Assembly: GCF_029852145.1 (NCBI RefSeq)
Contig: NC_079977.1
Location: 20,462,781-20,526,780, forward strand
Length of the DNA: 64,000 nt
DNA from: Microplitis mediator
Lineage: Eukaryota; Arthropoda; Insecta; Hymenoptera; Braconidae
Reading direction: 5' to 3'
This document shows positions 1-12,705 of the stretch, piece by piece (the first letter of the stretch is position 1; every line of letters begins with the position of its first letter). Under the pieces are notes generated by a model. The model saw only the letters and a program-made list of their open reading frames with translations, was not told the DNA's origin and ran no database searches. The position numbers and the translations under genes were made by a program.

Positions 1-590
1 AATTTAAAAAAACAAACATATGATTAATATCAGCTATAAAACGACCCCTAGAATTCCAACCCCTGGGTTTGCATCGAAAATTCGTGCATACGTTTGACAT
101 TAATCAACCGCCTACTGTTTTTTAAAAAAATCTATAACCCTATCCTAATTTTTTTTCTCACTTTACTTCTCACCCCACCCCTCCGGTCTCTGCCCTTTTT
201 TTCTTTTGACTTTCTATAATTTTTTTTATATGTAAATATATGATGAAATTTCTGATTTATGTCTTCTATTATTAAATAGAGACACTGGAGTAATTTAAAA
301 AAAAAAAAAAAAAAAATGTGTAGTCAAGTCGGGTGTTTATTTAACGCACGGGTAAATTGTCAAAAAAATTATTATAATTTAATTTGAGAATTATTTATTT
401 TTAGGTCACATTTTATTCTATATAAATTTTTATACTCGAGTGGTCTAATGTCTAGTTACTATTGTTGACATAAAAGAAACTGTTGTTATTATTTATTCAA
501 TAGATATCATTTTATTTTAAGCCGTGTTGAATAAAAAAAGTCATTGTTGCTTTTTATTTAAGATACTCGCTAATTACTTAAGATAATTAG
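1..590. other. AT-rich non-coding sequence
   Basis: There is no credible reading frame. The stretch holds homopolymer A and T runs, including about 22 A near 295-316, and some plain AT-rich sequence. I see no repeat unit until about 590. Confidence 0.6.
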
Positions 591-1440
591 ACATCATGGG
601 ATACCGATGGAAAGGAAATTTAATTATCTACAACTTTGTTGTCTATAAAAATTACTGTAAAATGAATAGTTGTAAAGTTACAGCCGATTTACGCATTAGA
701 AAATTGATGGGGCAAAGGGTTTTTTTTCTAAGGCTTTGAGTGGCTGGAAATTTTCGACTATTGATTTCATTATAATTTTTTTGTGATAAAAAAGTTTTAG
801 GAAATTAAATTTCCTTGGAATTATCTCCATAATGTCTGATTGTACTTGTATATTATCTGATTATTAATTTATTAATTAAAAGTTACTAGTTTTTTTATCA
901 ATGACAAATAATTATTTGCTTAATTACCGATATCTTAATGATTAATCAAGATAATTGGATATTTATGGTGGTCATTGGAAAGGAAATTTAATTTCCTACA
1001 ACTTTTGTAGCAATTAAAAATTTCTTAAAATCAATAGTTTTAAGTATAGAGCCAATTTACGTCTTGGAAAAGGGCTAGACAACAATAATATCGTTAACAA
1101 AATTAATCTACTGATTAATTGACGATATCTTTTAAAATATTGGTCCTAGAAGATTTTTGTAGAGGACTAAAGTTGTAGGAAGTTAAATTTTGAACAACTT
1201 TTGTTCAAAAATGTTTTTTTTAAAACCCATATTCTAAAAGATACAGCCAATTAATGCCTTTGATAATGTCTATATTACTTACCTCATTAATATACTGATT
1301 AATCAACGATATCTTCTAAAATATTGATTCTAGAAAATTTCTGTACAAGATCATAATTTTCAAAAACTTAATTTTGGACAACTTTTATTCGAACAAAATT
1401 TTTTTAAAACCAATAATTCAAATGATACAGCTAATTAAAC
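590..1440. repeat. Degenerate foldback-repeat array
   Basis: Three to four diverged units share GATTAATC..GATATCTT, then a GGAAATTTAATTTCCTACAA-type centre, then a segment like AAACCAATAGTT..ACAGCCAATT. The best centre is near 979-1000, where GGAAATTTAATTTCC is almost self-complementary. The units belong structurally to the foldback superfamily seen across the window but are worn. Confidence 0.6.
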
Positions 1441-2560
1441 TCAATGATAAAATTATCATTAATATGAGAATATTTACAGAATTAAAATTCTTTCTATTGA
1501 AGCTTCAAAATTTTAATAAATTTTCCAAAAACTAAAATTTTCTAACTTAAATTCAAATTACTCAGTTATGAATAAACCGACTTTTGTTCGATTTTTCCAC
1601 TGACCAAATTACCGTCTCGTAAATTCCAAAAATCTCTCCCCCAACCCCTCCCATGTTTAAATTACAAATTCGTTTCATTTAAAAAAAAAAAATTTTTTCC
1701 TATAAAAAATTTTCCATTTAAAAAATTTTCCCGCCAAAATTCAAAATTTTTCTTAATTTTCTCCTTTAGGCTCGCGCTCTTAAAATTTCTCCCTCCTCCC
1801 TGCAATTTGACTTCAAGCCGCGAGAAGTCCAATTTACAAAAAAAAATTCCCACAAATTAATTAATTAATTAATTTTAAATACTTACCCCACTTTTATTGT
1901 GACGTAAAACTTTTTAATTACCCCAGAAAAAAGTAAAACGCGCCCTAATGAACTCTGAAGTCAATTGAAATGTAAACTGCCCAATTAGAATAAAAAACTT
2001 TTAGCCAGCGGTCAAGGTCCCGGTTCATTTTATTTTTTTCTTGTCCTTTTCTTTCATAGAAAAAAAAATTATAAATAAATTTTTTTTCCATGTAAATATA
2101 GGACAAGGGTTGTGTTGAAACCGGAAGACTCGGGGTAGCTCGAACCCCGGAGAAAAAAAGAGTTAATATTGATCCGCTTTTTTTTTATTCGAGTCACCCC
2201 CGAGGTTTTTTTCACCCTCGCTATTTTTTTATTTCATTTTTTTTTTTTCTCGTTCTTTATATTTTATTTTATTTTTTTTCTACCCTCTCTTACCTTGTAC
2301 GTCTTATCCATAATATTAACCAGGGGTAAGGAAGAGAGACAGAATTAGTGTTTCTATAGCAACTCGACTTTTTTTTTTCTTCAACCGGTCCGAGACTTGA
2401 AAGCTTCCTTGGAACTTTTATTATTTAAATAACAAAAAATTAATACTATTACTATCATATATATGACTCAAACCCAATATTAGCCGAGTGATCAATTAAT
2501 ATTACCGGCAACTTAATTAGAAATTTAAATTTAATTGATTTTTAATTTGAATTTATGTTT
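1441..2560. other. Non-coding, homopolymer-rich sequence
   Basis: No gene is visible. A short reading frame at 1662-1853 (minus) is a product of T-rich, low-complexity sequence and has no protein-like composition. From 2100 to 2400 the sequence is a little less AT-rich and includes long pyrimidine tracts. Confidence 0.55.
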
Positions 2561-3560
2561 TCAAATTTTTGAGAATTTTTAAAACTCATAAAAACTCAAG
2601 AATTAATTAAAATAAATAAACAAAGTTTGTGGTTTTTAGAAAGGAAATTTCACGGGCTACAATTTTATTTCTTAGAAATTATCTCATAAATTTGATAGTT
2701 TAGGAATTATAGCTCAAAAACCAGTCATATATATTTGGGCTTTTTCCAAAAAAAGTAAATAGTCATACGTGGATTTAAAAATAGCAATAACTTTTAATTG
2801 ATTGATTATATGGTAATTTTGGTTGAAATAAAATTTGTTGGAAATTCAATTTTCTATAAATTTGGTCTTTTGACTTTTTACGCTACACTTGATAATTTTT
2901 GAGTTAGAGCTCTATATAGATTCATATAGATTTTCCAAAAATTTGATCAGATTCATAATTATATATTCTTCTTAAAATAATCATAACTTGAAAACTATCG
3001 AGCTTACGGTAATTTTTGTTGAGTACAAATTTGTTGGAAATTCAATTTTCTACAATTTCAGTCCTTATATTTTTCTTGCTAAACTTGATAGTTTTCGAGT
3101 TATAGCTCTACAGAGATTCATATAGATTTTCCAAAAATTTGATAAGATTCATAATTATATATTATTCTTAAAATAATCATAACTCGAAAACTATTGAGCT
3201 TATGGAAATTTTTATCAAGTACAAATTTGTTGGAAATTTAATTTCCTATAATTTTGGTTTTCATACTTTTCACGCTATACTTAATAGTTTTTGAGTTAGA
3301 GCTCTAAAGAGATTCATATAGATTTTCCAAAAATTTGATAAGATTTATAATTATATATTATTCTTAAAATAATCATAACTCGAAAACTATTGAGCTTATG
3401 GAAATTTTTACTGAGTACAAATTTGTTGGAAATTTAATTTCCTATAATTTTGGTTCCAGACTTTTTACGCTAAGCTTGATAGTTTTCAAATTAGAGCTCT
3501 ATATAGATTCATATAAATTCCAAAATTTTTACAGATTAATAATTACACAGTTTTTATTAA
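2560..3560. repeat. 196-bp foldback tandem array
   Basis: At least three and a half units. The landmark CATAACT occurs at 2982, 3178 and 3374, exactly 196 bp apart. Each unit runs CATAACTCGAAAACTAT, GGAAATTTTT, then a GTTGGAAATTTAATTTCCTA centre, CTTTTTACGCTA, and then GATAGTTTTCGAGTTAGAGC. The last element is close to the reverse complement of the first, so each unit can fold on itself. The small frame at 3398-3601 is a by-product. Confidence 0.85.
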
Positions 3561-4440
3561 AATTCATGTATATAAATCTAAAAAAAATAATAGTATCATA
3601 ATTTTTATAATAAAAAATTTTTTAATTTCCGTAGAAATGAACAAAAAAAATAAAATTCAACTAAAGCCCCAGGCCTTGACTAAATAAATTAAAAAGAAAA
3701 TTTTTCTATTATCATAAGTCGGTAATCCACCTTATCGATAGACAATAATCGATCTCGATCCCAAAGATCGATAACAATCAATAGCAATACCCACCAACAG
3801 GTGGCGCCAGTTACCCGGTAACCGAAAAAAAAAGAAAAAAAATTTTTTCTCGCTAACGAGATTTAATTTTTTAACACCTGCGCTAAAAGGTGTTTTATTG
3901 ATTTACTACATACATATACATATATATATATATATATATATGAATATATATGTAAATAAGATGAACTTGATACCGCGGAATGAAAAAAAATAACTGAAAT
4001 CATTTAAAATTCTTGTTTATTTAAAAAGGAATAAAAACCTGATTATTTAAATTTATTTATTAATGTCTGTAATCTTTATCACTTAAAATGTGACACCTTC
4101 TAGGTATATAAATTTTAAATAAATAGAAAAGCAGGTGAATTTATTTTACTATCAATTTTTACACGGAAGTTACTAATTTTTTTATTTTTTTCTCTTTGGC
4201 GGAAATACATTTTTTTTTTTTACTGAATTTTTTCAAAAAATTATCGCTGTTATTTATGACACTTAGAAGGTGGTTTAATAATTTTTGTAATAGAATTTTT
4301 TTAGTTGATCAAATCTGTTATTTTTTTTATGAATAATTGATTTTTTTGTACGGGTTCAAAAAACAGCTGATAGATTTTTCAGTTAAAAAGTTATTTCGTG
4401 ACCAAGATTTGGTGATTTAGTAACGGGCTAGGGCTCGAAG
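3561..4440. other. Unique non-coding stretch
   Basis: This is non-repetitive sequence with a TATATA microsatellite near 3916-3942. A single CAGGTGGCGCCAG word at 3798-3810 resembles half of a CTCF site, but it is isolated and I do not call it a site. No gene is seen. Confidence 0.5.
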
Positions 4441-5180
4441 GATAGAGAGGGAGATTTGCTAACTTTGGAAAAAAAATTTTGTCAATTTATTTTGATTGGT
4501 TCGTCAATTAATTAAAAAAAAATTAAAAGCAATAATTACAGGGAAAAATAAAAATCCGCAGTTTAAATTTTTTAAGAAAATTACTGTGTGCCGGAAGTTA
4601 AAGAAATTTTTTTGAGGTATTGCCCAGACAATTTCGTAACTCAGAAAAAAAATTTTGTCAATTTTCTTCGAGTAGTTTTTTGAAAATTAATTTTTGAAAA
4701 TGACACTTTTATAATTTTTTTAGAAATTGAAATTAATAAAGTAGTTAAAAATTTTTGGTAAAAAAATCTAGTCCGGAAGTTAATGAAATTTTTTTGAGAT
4801 ATTGCCCAGACAATTTCTTAACTCAGGAAAAAAAAATTTGTCAATTTTCTTTGAGTAGATTTTCTAAAATAAATTTTTGAAAATGACACTTTTATATTTT
4901 TTTTAGAAATTAAAATTAATAAAGTAGTTAAAAATTTTTGGTAAAAAAATCTAGTCCGGAAGTAAATGAAATTTTTTTGAGATATTGCCCAGACAATTTC
5001 CTAACTCAGGAAAAAAAATTTTGTCAATTTTCTTTGAGTAGATTTTCCAAAATAAATTTTTGAAAATGACACTTTTATAATTTTTTTAGAAATTTACAAA
5101 AATGAGTTTTCTTTGAAAATTTATAATAAAAAATTGTTAACAGGAAGTATGTGAATTTTTTTTCCACTGTCCGATAAATT
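4440..5180. repeat. ~183-bp tandem array, partner of the inverted array at 5.75 kb
   Basis: Three clear units and one worn unit. CCCAGACAATTT recurs at about 4623, 4805 and 4988. Each unit holds CCAGACAATTTCCTAACTC, a run of A, GTCAATTTTCTTTGAGTAG, AAATGACACTTTTATA and CCGGAAGTTAATG. The reverse complement of the same theme makes up the array at 5745-6375. Confidence 0.8.
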
Positions 5181-5745
5181 TTCTAACGGAAAAAAATTGA
5201 CATTTTTTAGTAAATAGAAAAATAAAAAATTTGTAAATTTAAAAATAAATAAATAATATTTAAAAGACACCTGTCGTGCGTGTAGCGATTTAGAGTTTAG
5301 ATAGAAAGGTTAGTTTTTAGAGAAAAAAAAAAAATTAGTAAAATAGAATAGCGAGGCCGCGGCACTGGCAAAAGTTTAAAGCGAACGAATTCGCCATATG
5401 GTGATCCTAGACAGAAAAGTAAAAAAATAATAGTCTGCTTTCTGCTCTATTAGATAGATCCCAGTCCAAGGATTAAGGATATCCTTTAAATATCCTTCGA
5501 AGAACCTGAGTAATTTATTATTGGCGCGTGCTGTGTAATTATAGCCCTCGACTTCCTAAAAAAAACATTTTAAATCATTTCTACTTCATTCAAAAATTTA
5601 CAACTTGCAAACTAGTCCTGCAACATTTTTTTTTTTTTAATATTTACCTGTTCAATATTTTCACTCGATTTATTTTTATTTATTTACTACTAGAATTTTA
5701 TTTTATATTTTTCTTTGCTTTTTTTAAATTTATTTTTAAAAAACT
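5180..5745. other. Unique island between two inverted arrays
   Basis: The sequence is less AT-rich than its flanks. It includes GGATTAAGGATATCC near 5470-5485, followed by a near-repeat of the same word. GGATTA matches the core bound by Orthodenticle and other K50 homeodomains, but one hit is weak evidence. The short frame at 5528-5761 is not gene-like. Confidence 0.5.
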
Positions 5746-6375
5746 ACCCCATAGAAATTGACAAAATTTTTTTTCCAGAGTTAGGAAATTTTCCGGACAA
5801 AACTACAAAAAATTTTCATTAACTTCCGACCATAATTTTATTTACCAAAAAATTTTAAACTAATTGCGGATTTTAAATTTCTACCAAAATGATAAATTCG
5901 TAATTTTTAAAATTTATTTTTAAAAAACTACCCCATAGAAATAGATAAAATTTTTTTTCCAGAGTTAGGAAATTTTCCGGACAAAACTACAAAAAATTTT
6001 CATTAACTTCCGACCATAATTTTGTTTACCAAAAAATTTGAAACTAATTGCGGATTTTAAATTTCTACAAAAATGACTCATTTGTGATTTTTAAAAATTC
6101 ATTTTGAAAAAACTACCCCGTAGAAATTGACAAAATTTTTTTTCCAAAGTTAGGAAATTTTCCGGACAAAACTACAAAAAATTTTCATCAATTTCCGAAC
6201 ACGATTTTATTTACCAAAAATTTTAAACCAATCGTAAATTTTAAATTTCTACTAAAATGATAAATTCGTAATTTTTAAAAAAGTACCCCATAGAAATAGA
6301 CAAAATTTTTTTTCCAGAGTTAGGAAATTTTCCGGGCAAGACTACAAAAAATTTTCATTAACTTCCGGTTGCTAA
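5745..6375. repeat. ~184-bp tandem array, inverted relative to 4.4-5.2 kb
   Basis: GTTAGGAAATTTTCCGG occurs at about 5780, 5963, 6149 and 6319. Each unit reads CCAGAGTTAGGAAATTTTCC, ACTACAAAAAATTTTCAT, TAACTTCCGACC and then ACTACCCCATAGAAAT. The order and strand are the reverse complement of the 4440-5180 units. Confidence 0.8.
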
Positions 6376-7000
6376 AATGAAAATATAAGAATTTTAAAAA
6401 GAAAATCTTTGTTTTTAATTGAAACCAGTAAAATAAAAAAAAAGTTGCATCTGCCACGTGCCCTAAAAAAGTATTACGGATATATAATATGTCACTGTGT
6501 CACCCCTCTCTCCAATTTCACATATGTAGGTACATATCCACATATACATATATATATATATAAAAATATAGGTAGATAAAGAATTGAAGAGCGCACGCTC
6601 GAAAAAGCCACCCCTGCACGTGGCACCCGCGTGGAATCCTAGATTTTGGAAACTATTTCAATGACTAAAACCAGCAGCAGCTGAATGCAGGTCTTTCTAC
6701 TCAACAGCTCTCTATATTTTATATATATACTATATACTTTATAGAAAATCATCTGACGAGACGCTGACGATCTACGGACAAAAAACGTTTAAGTGAACGT
6801 AACTAAAAAAATATTTAGGGAATAAAAGTAAAATAAAGGACAGAAATAAAGGAACTGGCTCAAGTATTGACAAACAGAAAACTTAAATATTGACGTTGGA
6901 AATAAATAAAATTAAAATTACATTTTTTTTTAATTTGGAATTTAGAAAAAAATTTTTTTAATTTTTTTGCTTAATTCATTTATTACTCAGTAAGTATTGA
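6376..7000. other. Unique non-coding island
   Basis: Moderately GC-rich at 6440-6800, with CACCCCTGCACGTGGCACCCGC-like sequence near 6608-6630 and two TATATA microsatellites. There is no coding frame. It could be regulatory, but no specific site cluster is convincing. Confidence 0.45.
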
Positions 7001-7700
7001 AGATAAGTATAAAAAGTTTATGGTTTTTGAAAAGGAAATTTTATGGTCTACAAATTTATTTATGAGAAAATATATGATAGAGTTGATAGTTGTTGAGTTA
7101 TAGCCTTTGAAATGTTAAAAACCAACTTTTGAACTTTTCCAAAAATACAGATGTATATATACTTATTAAGATGCTTGTAACTACTCAACTATTTGTTCTA
7201 TGGTAATTTTTATGAGAAATGAATATGTAGTAAATTTGATTCCTTACAACTTTTGTTTCTATACTTTTACCCCAAAACTTAATAGTTTCTGAGTTATGGC
7301 TCTAATTAGATGTATATATATTCTCAAAAATTTTTTTAGATTAATAATGATAATTATTTATTAAATCACTCATAACTTACAAACGATGTACTCTAGAGAA
7401 ATTTTGAGTGATGCAATCTTGTAGACAATTAAATTTCCCACAACTTTGTTCTTTATGAAAATTACCCTAGACTCAATAGTTTAAGATTTACGGTCCCATA
7501 TATATTCATATATATTTTTGACCAATTTTTGAACTTTTTCCAAAAGTATTGTCAATATATACTTCTTAAATCACTCATAACTTGTTACCAATTGAACCTT
7601 CGGTAATTTTTATGATGATCAAATTAATAGTAAATTAAATTTGCCACAATTTTAGTCTCTTTAACTTTTTTCCTAAAATCACTAGATCACAAGTTATAGA
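7000..7700. repeat. Foldback units, diverged
   Basis: Several diverged units carry landmarks AAGGAAATTTTATGG, ATAGTTTCTGAGTTATGGCTCT, CTCATAACTTACAAACGATG and GACAATTAAATTTCCCACAAC. The arrangement matches the 196-bp array at 2.6-3.6 kb, but spacing has drifted. Confidence 0.65.
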
Positions 7701-7859
7701 TCTGAATAATATTCATAAGTAATTGGGAAATTGCTAACAATAATTAAATCTCTGGTGATCATTAGATCTATTGTTATCAATGTAAATTTAAAATTTGGAA
7801 AGATTAGATTCTAGTTGATATAATTAGATCTCAGGAAATTTAAATTTTTTAATATCCAG

Positions 7860-8400
7860 TAATTATTTTAATATTTGAAAAGAGTCTATAGATTTTTGAT
7901 CATTATTAATCTATATAAGCTTCTACAGCCTTAAATATCAACCCAGAGACAAAAGTCATGAGAAACTTTCTTGTAGAAAATTTAAAGGGCTACAAAAAAG
8001 GTCTGATTAACTTTTACGATATTTTCAATATTTCTCGTTATTTTAATTTTTGAAATTCGTCATTATAATTTTTTGATCATTATGAAACTATATAAGCTTC
8101 TACAGCCTTAAATATCAACCCAGTGATAAAAGTCATGAGAAACTTTCTTGTAGAAAATTCAAAGGGCTACAAAAGAGGTTTTTTATTAAATTTTACGATA
8201 TTTTCAATATTTCTCGTTATTTTAATTTTTGAAATTCGTCATTATAATTTTTTGATCATTATTAATCTATATAAGCTTCTACAGCCTTAAATATCAACCC
8301 AGCAACAAAAGTCATCTGGACCTTTCTTGTAGAACATTCAAAGGGCTACAAAAAAGGTTCGATTAACTTTTACGAAATTTTCAATACTTAACAAGTTATA
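7860..8400. repeat. ~178-bp tandem array with TTGTAG..CTACAA hairpins
   Basis: Three units, with ATAAGCTTCTACAGCC at 7915, 8092 and 8271. Every unit contains CTTTCTTGTAGAA, then an AATTTAAAGGG-like loop, then GGGCTACAAAA. This can form a short stem. Confidence 0.8.
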
Positions 8401-9010
8401 CTAATTAATTACTAATTGGTCGGGAAAATGAAAAACCAAAAATATTTAAACAATGAAAAAATGATTTTTATTTTATTTAAATAAATAATTAATTAATAAA
8501 TTAATTATTATTTTGACATTTTTACTTTTGCATTAATAAAAATACTTTTGACACATCGTAATCATATATATTTATGTATTCATATAGATTTTTAAATTTA
8601 TTATAATATACATATATTTTGTTATTTCGTTTACAATTCACACGATAAATATCGAGATACGCTTATTACTATTTTTATTATTTTTCTGCATTATATTTTA
8701 TTATTATTCATTTATTTGATTGTTTACTGATTAGTTGTAAATATAAAATAAAAATAATTCAATTCTCTGGCATTATTATTTTTATTTTATTTAAATAACT
8801 TTACAAAATTCATTTTTTCTTCCCCATTTATTTATTCATTTTTATTATTATTATTATTATTATTATTTTATTTATAGGAATACTATGTGTAAAATATCAG
8901 TCTTGTGGTTGAGATATATTTTTATTACGTGTGAGTGAGGTAGTGTTGGCAGTTAATTAAATAATCAAAGGATTGATTTTTAAAAATTGACTTCTTTTTT
9001 CCCATCAACA
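8401..9010. other. AT-rich non-coding sequence with TTA/ATT microsatellite
   Basis: A simple ATT-type repeat lies near 8845-8870. No gene or larger repeat is visible. Confidence 0.5.
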
Positions 9011-9740
9011 AAATTCATTTTTAATTCAAATTATCTCAGAAACTAATTAAAACAAATATAGTAAATAGGTGGTTTTTGGAACGGAAATTTAATTACCTAC
9101 AAGTTTATAATCAATCAAAATTTCTGTAGAATCAATTGGATTCGAGTTATCGGCATAAAATTATCTATCTATTTTTTTTGAGCTTCAAAATTGAATTACT
9201 CTAAATTAATTTTTTTAATTACTCATTACTTGGTGATTATTGAAGATAATGGTATCAAAGATATGGTCATTGGATAGGAAATTTAATTTCCTACAAATTT
9301 TGGTCTGTTACTTTTTACTCTAAACTCGATAGGTAATGAGTTATAGCTCTATATAGATTCATATATATTGTCCAAAAAAACATTTTCCATTTTTGACGAT
9401 ATTAAGTTCTTAAAACGCTTATAACTCATTACCAATTCATTTTACAACAATTTTTATAGAATACAAAATTGTAGAAAATTAAATTTCCTACAACTTTTGT
9501 TCATATACTTTTTGCTCTAAACTCAAAAGTTTCAGAGATAAAGCTCGATATAGATTCATATATATTTTCCAAAAATTCATTTCCCGATTTTTGGAGATAT
9601 ATATACTTTTTAAAATGCTCATAACTCATTACCGATCAATCCTATGGAAATTTTGATAATGGACAAACTTGTAGCAAATTAAATTTCCTAAAATTTTTGT
9701 CTCATTAATTTTTATCACGAAATCGATAGTTTATGAGTTA
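9010..9740. repeat. Foldback units, ~190-200-bp class
   Basis: Landmarks include GGAAATTTAATTTCCTACAA (near 9268-9297), CTCGATAGGTAATGAGTTAT, GCTCATAACTCATTACCG and TAGAAAATTAAATTTCC. These are two or three units of the same design as at 2.6-3.6 kb. Confidence 0.65.
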
Positions 9741-11400
9741 TGATAAATTTTTCTTATCAATCCTTTAATTATTTTAGTATACATTATTATTTGTTTATTT
9801 AAATTCATTATTTTGTACCGCGTACTCGTTTAAATATTTATTCATAATATTTAATATACATATATATTTATAATAATAATAATTTCATATATATTTATTT
9901 TGTTTTCTAATTGACAACAATTATAGTAATTAAATAATTAATGAAAAATTTTAAATTATAAATTTTACAATTTCTTGAAAAGAAAAATTACATTTCGTTA
10001 CATTTTTACATTCATAACAATTTTCCCTCAGACAAAAGCAATTTTCATTTTCATTGGAAAATTAAAAAAAATTTTCCTAAGAAGTGAAAATCTTCACTAA
10101 TTTTACTTTCTATTTTCTGTAAAACATTTTAACCAACAAATAACTTTCCCTCTTAGAGAAACTTTTTCTCAATTTTCCGGAAAATTTTACATTTTTCTCC
10201 TCAATTTTTATTTTCTTAAATAATTTCTTAACTACAACAGAAAAATTAAATTTCAAAAAATTTTTTTTTCCTGAGTTAGCAAATTTTCCAACAAAAATTT
10301 TCCAATGAAAATTTTCCCTCAATACCCACAAATTTTTCCCGTTTCCTTAGTAGTAATTTTGATTTTTTTTGTATCGAAGAACTTAAAAAAAAAAAGAAAA
10401 TTTTTTTTTGAGTTAAGAAATTTTCCGCCTGATATTTTAAAATTCGTATTTTTTATAAATAATCACAAGTTACTGCTGTGTAAATTTTTGAACCAGACCC
10501 AAAGTTAAAAATTCAAACTTTTGTGATTTCAAAAAAAAAAAAATTCAATTTTCTTAGCGAGAAGTTAAAAAAAAGTAAAATTAAAATATAAAAAGACGCC
10601 CACGTGAATATATAATGAGTTCACACGCGTAGCCGACCACCCAAATAATAAAGTTTGAATTTAAAACGCAAATAATTTTTTTGCAAAAGATTCTGTGAAT
10701 TTTTAGCACTCGAGTCAAAAAGGCAAAAAAAAAATAATAATAAGAAATTTTATAAAGAATCTAAAAAAGGGACAACTCTTTGTAAAGATTCAGTGTCATC
10801 TCAGCTCATGCAAATTTATTTCCCAAGGTCACTTGGCTCTTTTGTAACCCGGGTAAAAAAAAAATTTTTCAAATGAAAAAAAAAAAAAAAAAAAAAAATT
10901 TGCATGATTTGCTGCATTGAAAGTCTTTATAAATCTATTTTATATTTATTAAGGAGAGTAAGAAATGACAATACGCGTGCCAGATTTTTTTAACCCTCGT
11001 TTCTCAACGCGAAATCGAACACGATCAAGATCTACGAGGATATTTCAGGACTTAATGTTTAAAAAAAATTCTAGCGCTATTACTTATGATTATTAAAGAA
11101 AAATTGTTGTCTTAAAATATCAGCCGGGAAATTCCCTAACTCTGGAAAAAAAAATTCGTTTTTTTTTATCCATAAGTTTGGAGAAAAAAAAAGTTTTACC
11201 AGAACACAAATCGATGGGAGAAAGATTTGAAAAATAATTGATTTGAAAAAAAAAATTGTAGAGGAAAATCTTCGGAAAATTAAGGAATGATTTATTTTTT
11301 TCTCAGTAGGCGGGAAAATTTCCTAACTCTGGAAAAAAAAATTTGTTGAATTACAATAATTAGGAGGGAAAAAAAAAATTATAAAAAAGTCCAACAATTA
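9741..11400. other. Non-coding stretch with an island bracketed by inverted short repeats
   Basis: GAGTTAGCAAATTTTCC near 10273 and GAGTTAAGAAATTTTCCGCC near 10410 face the opposite way to GGGAAATTCCCTAACTCTGG near 11127 and GGGAAAATTTCCTAACTCTG near 11312. Between them (10.58-11.08 kb) is unique sequence with a few GC-richer words. The frames at 10110-10331 and 10305-10508 are low-complexity. Confidence 0.5.
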
Positions 11401-11820
11401 GTCAATTTGATATACTCTATTTTAAATGATAATAATATTTACAAAAAATAATAATAACCAATAATAATAATGATAATAATAATAATTAATAATTAATAAT
11501 TAGTAATAATTAATAATAACTCAATAATCAGACTTAAAGAATTTATACAAAAAAAAATGATAAAATTTCTTAAATAATTAAATTTTTGGCCTTGAAAAAA
11601 ATTAACGGATTAAAAAAAAAGTATAAGGCCCAAAAATTTTAATACACTGACCCATAATATCAACCTAATTTCTTAGTCCCTGTCATTCAAAAATATGAAT
11701 AATTTAATTTGGGCCTTAGCAAAAAGCGAGTCACGAGACCTAAGGCCCAATGGGACCGAAAAATTGAATATCAATTTCGCTTTGCAAAGATGACATTTAT
11801 CCCCAAAACTACTTCAGATA
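11401..11820. other. AAT-rich simple sequence and unique spacer
   Basis: AATAAT-type microsatellite covers about 11450-11530. A unique segment follows that repeats AAGGCCCAA-like words near 11628 and 11740. Confidence 0.45.
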
Positions 11821-12660
11821 ACGGTATCAAATGGGTGATGTATGAAACGTAAATTAAATTCTCTACAACTTTGTACTGATTTAAATAATCTGTTGAACCC
11901 ACAGTTTATCAGTTATCGTTTCATATATATCTATAATATAAATAGTTATTTACACTATCGAATTTAAAAATTAAGTTTTAACTTTAAATGCTCATTACTC
12001 GGTAACAAATTGAGGTAATAACATTTTTTAGATGGTCGTTGAAAAGGAAATTTAATTTTCTACAATTTTATTCCTTATGAAATTTACTCCCAAGTTAATA
12101 GTTTCCTCGTAATTTCCTTGTATTTACAATTTACCTGCCGGTTTGAATTCATTGGAAATTCAATTTCTGACCATTTAAGTCCTCATACTTTTTGTTGTAA
12201 ACCCAAAAGTTTACAACTTATGGCCTCAAGTGAATTTTCAAAAAATCATAAGATCTATGACGATTAATACGGTCATAACTTCTAAAATATCAACTTTACG
12301 ATGATTAATCACTGAAATAAATTTGTAGGGGATGAAATTTCCTACAATTTCACTCCTTGACCCTATCACTGTAAAAGCGATAGTTTAGAAGTTATGGTCG
12401 CATTAATCATTACTGGTTTTTGAAAAATTATTATATTCATTACTGCGAGTTATTTGGACTCTCGTAACATTAAAACAACTAATTATAGAACGATTAACCA
12501 CTAGAATAAAGTTATAGGAAATTAAGTTTCCTTTGATTTTAGTCCTTGACCCTTTAACTCTAAGCTTGATAGTTTTAAAGTTACGACACTGTACAAATTT
12601 ACATAAATTATTATATTGATAACTGTCTTATTCAAACGATAGTAACTTAAAAACAATAAA
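11820..12660. repeat. Foldback units immediately downstream of Kr
   Basis: Worn units carry AAGGAAATTTAATTTTCTAC near 12042, CATAACTTCTAAAATATC near 12270 and GATAGTTTAGAAGTTATGG near 12380. The last two are imperfect inverted partners about 100 bp apart. This stretch would be the 3' UTR or 3' flank of Kr. A possible poly(A) signal on the minus strand (AATAAA) lies at 12067-12072, more than 600 nt past the stop codon, so the UTR end is uncertain. Confidence 0.55.
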
Positions 12661-12705
12661 TAATCGAGTATTATATCCAATAGTTACCGAGTTATAATAA
12701 AAAAC

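Noticed and set aside
3798..3810. CAGGTGGCGCCAG as a CTCF site
   Set aside because: It is isolated and lacks the YAG part of the core consensus.
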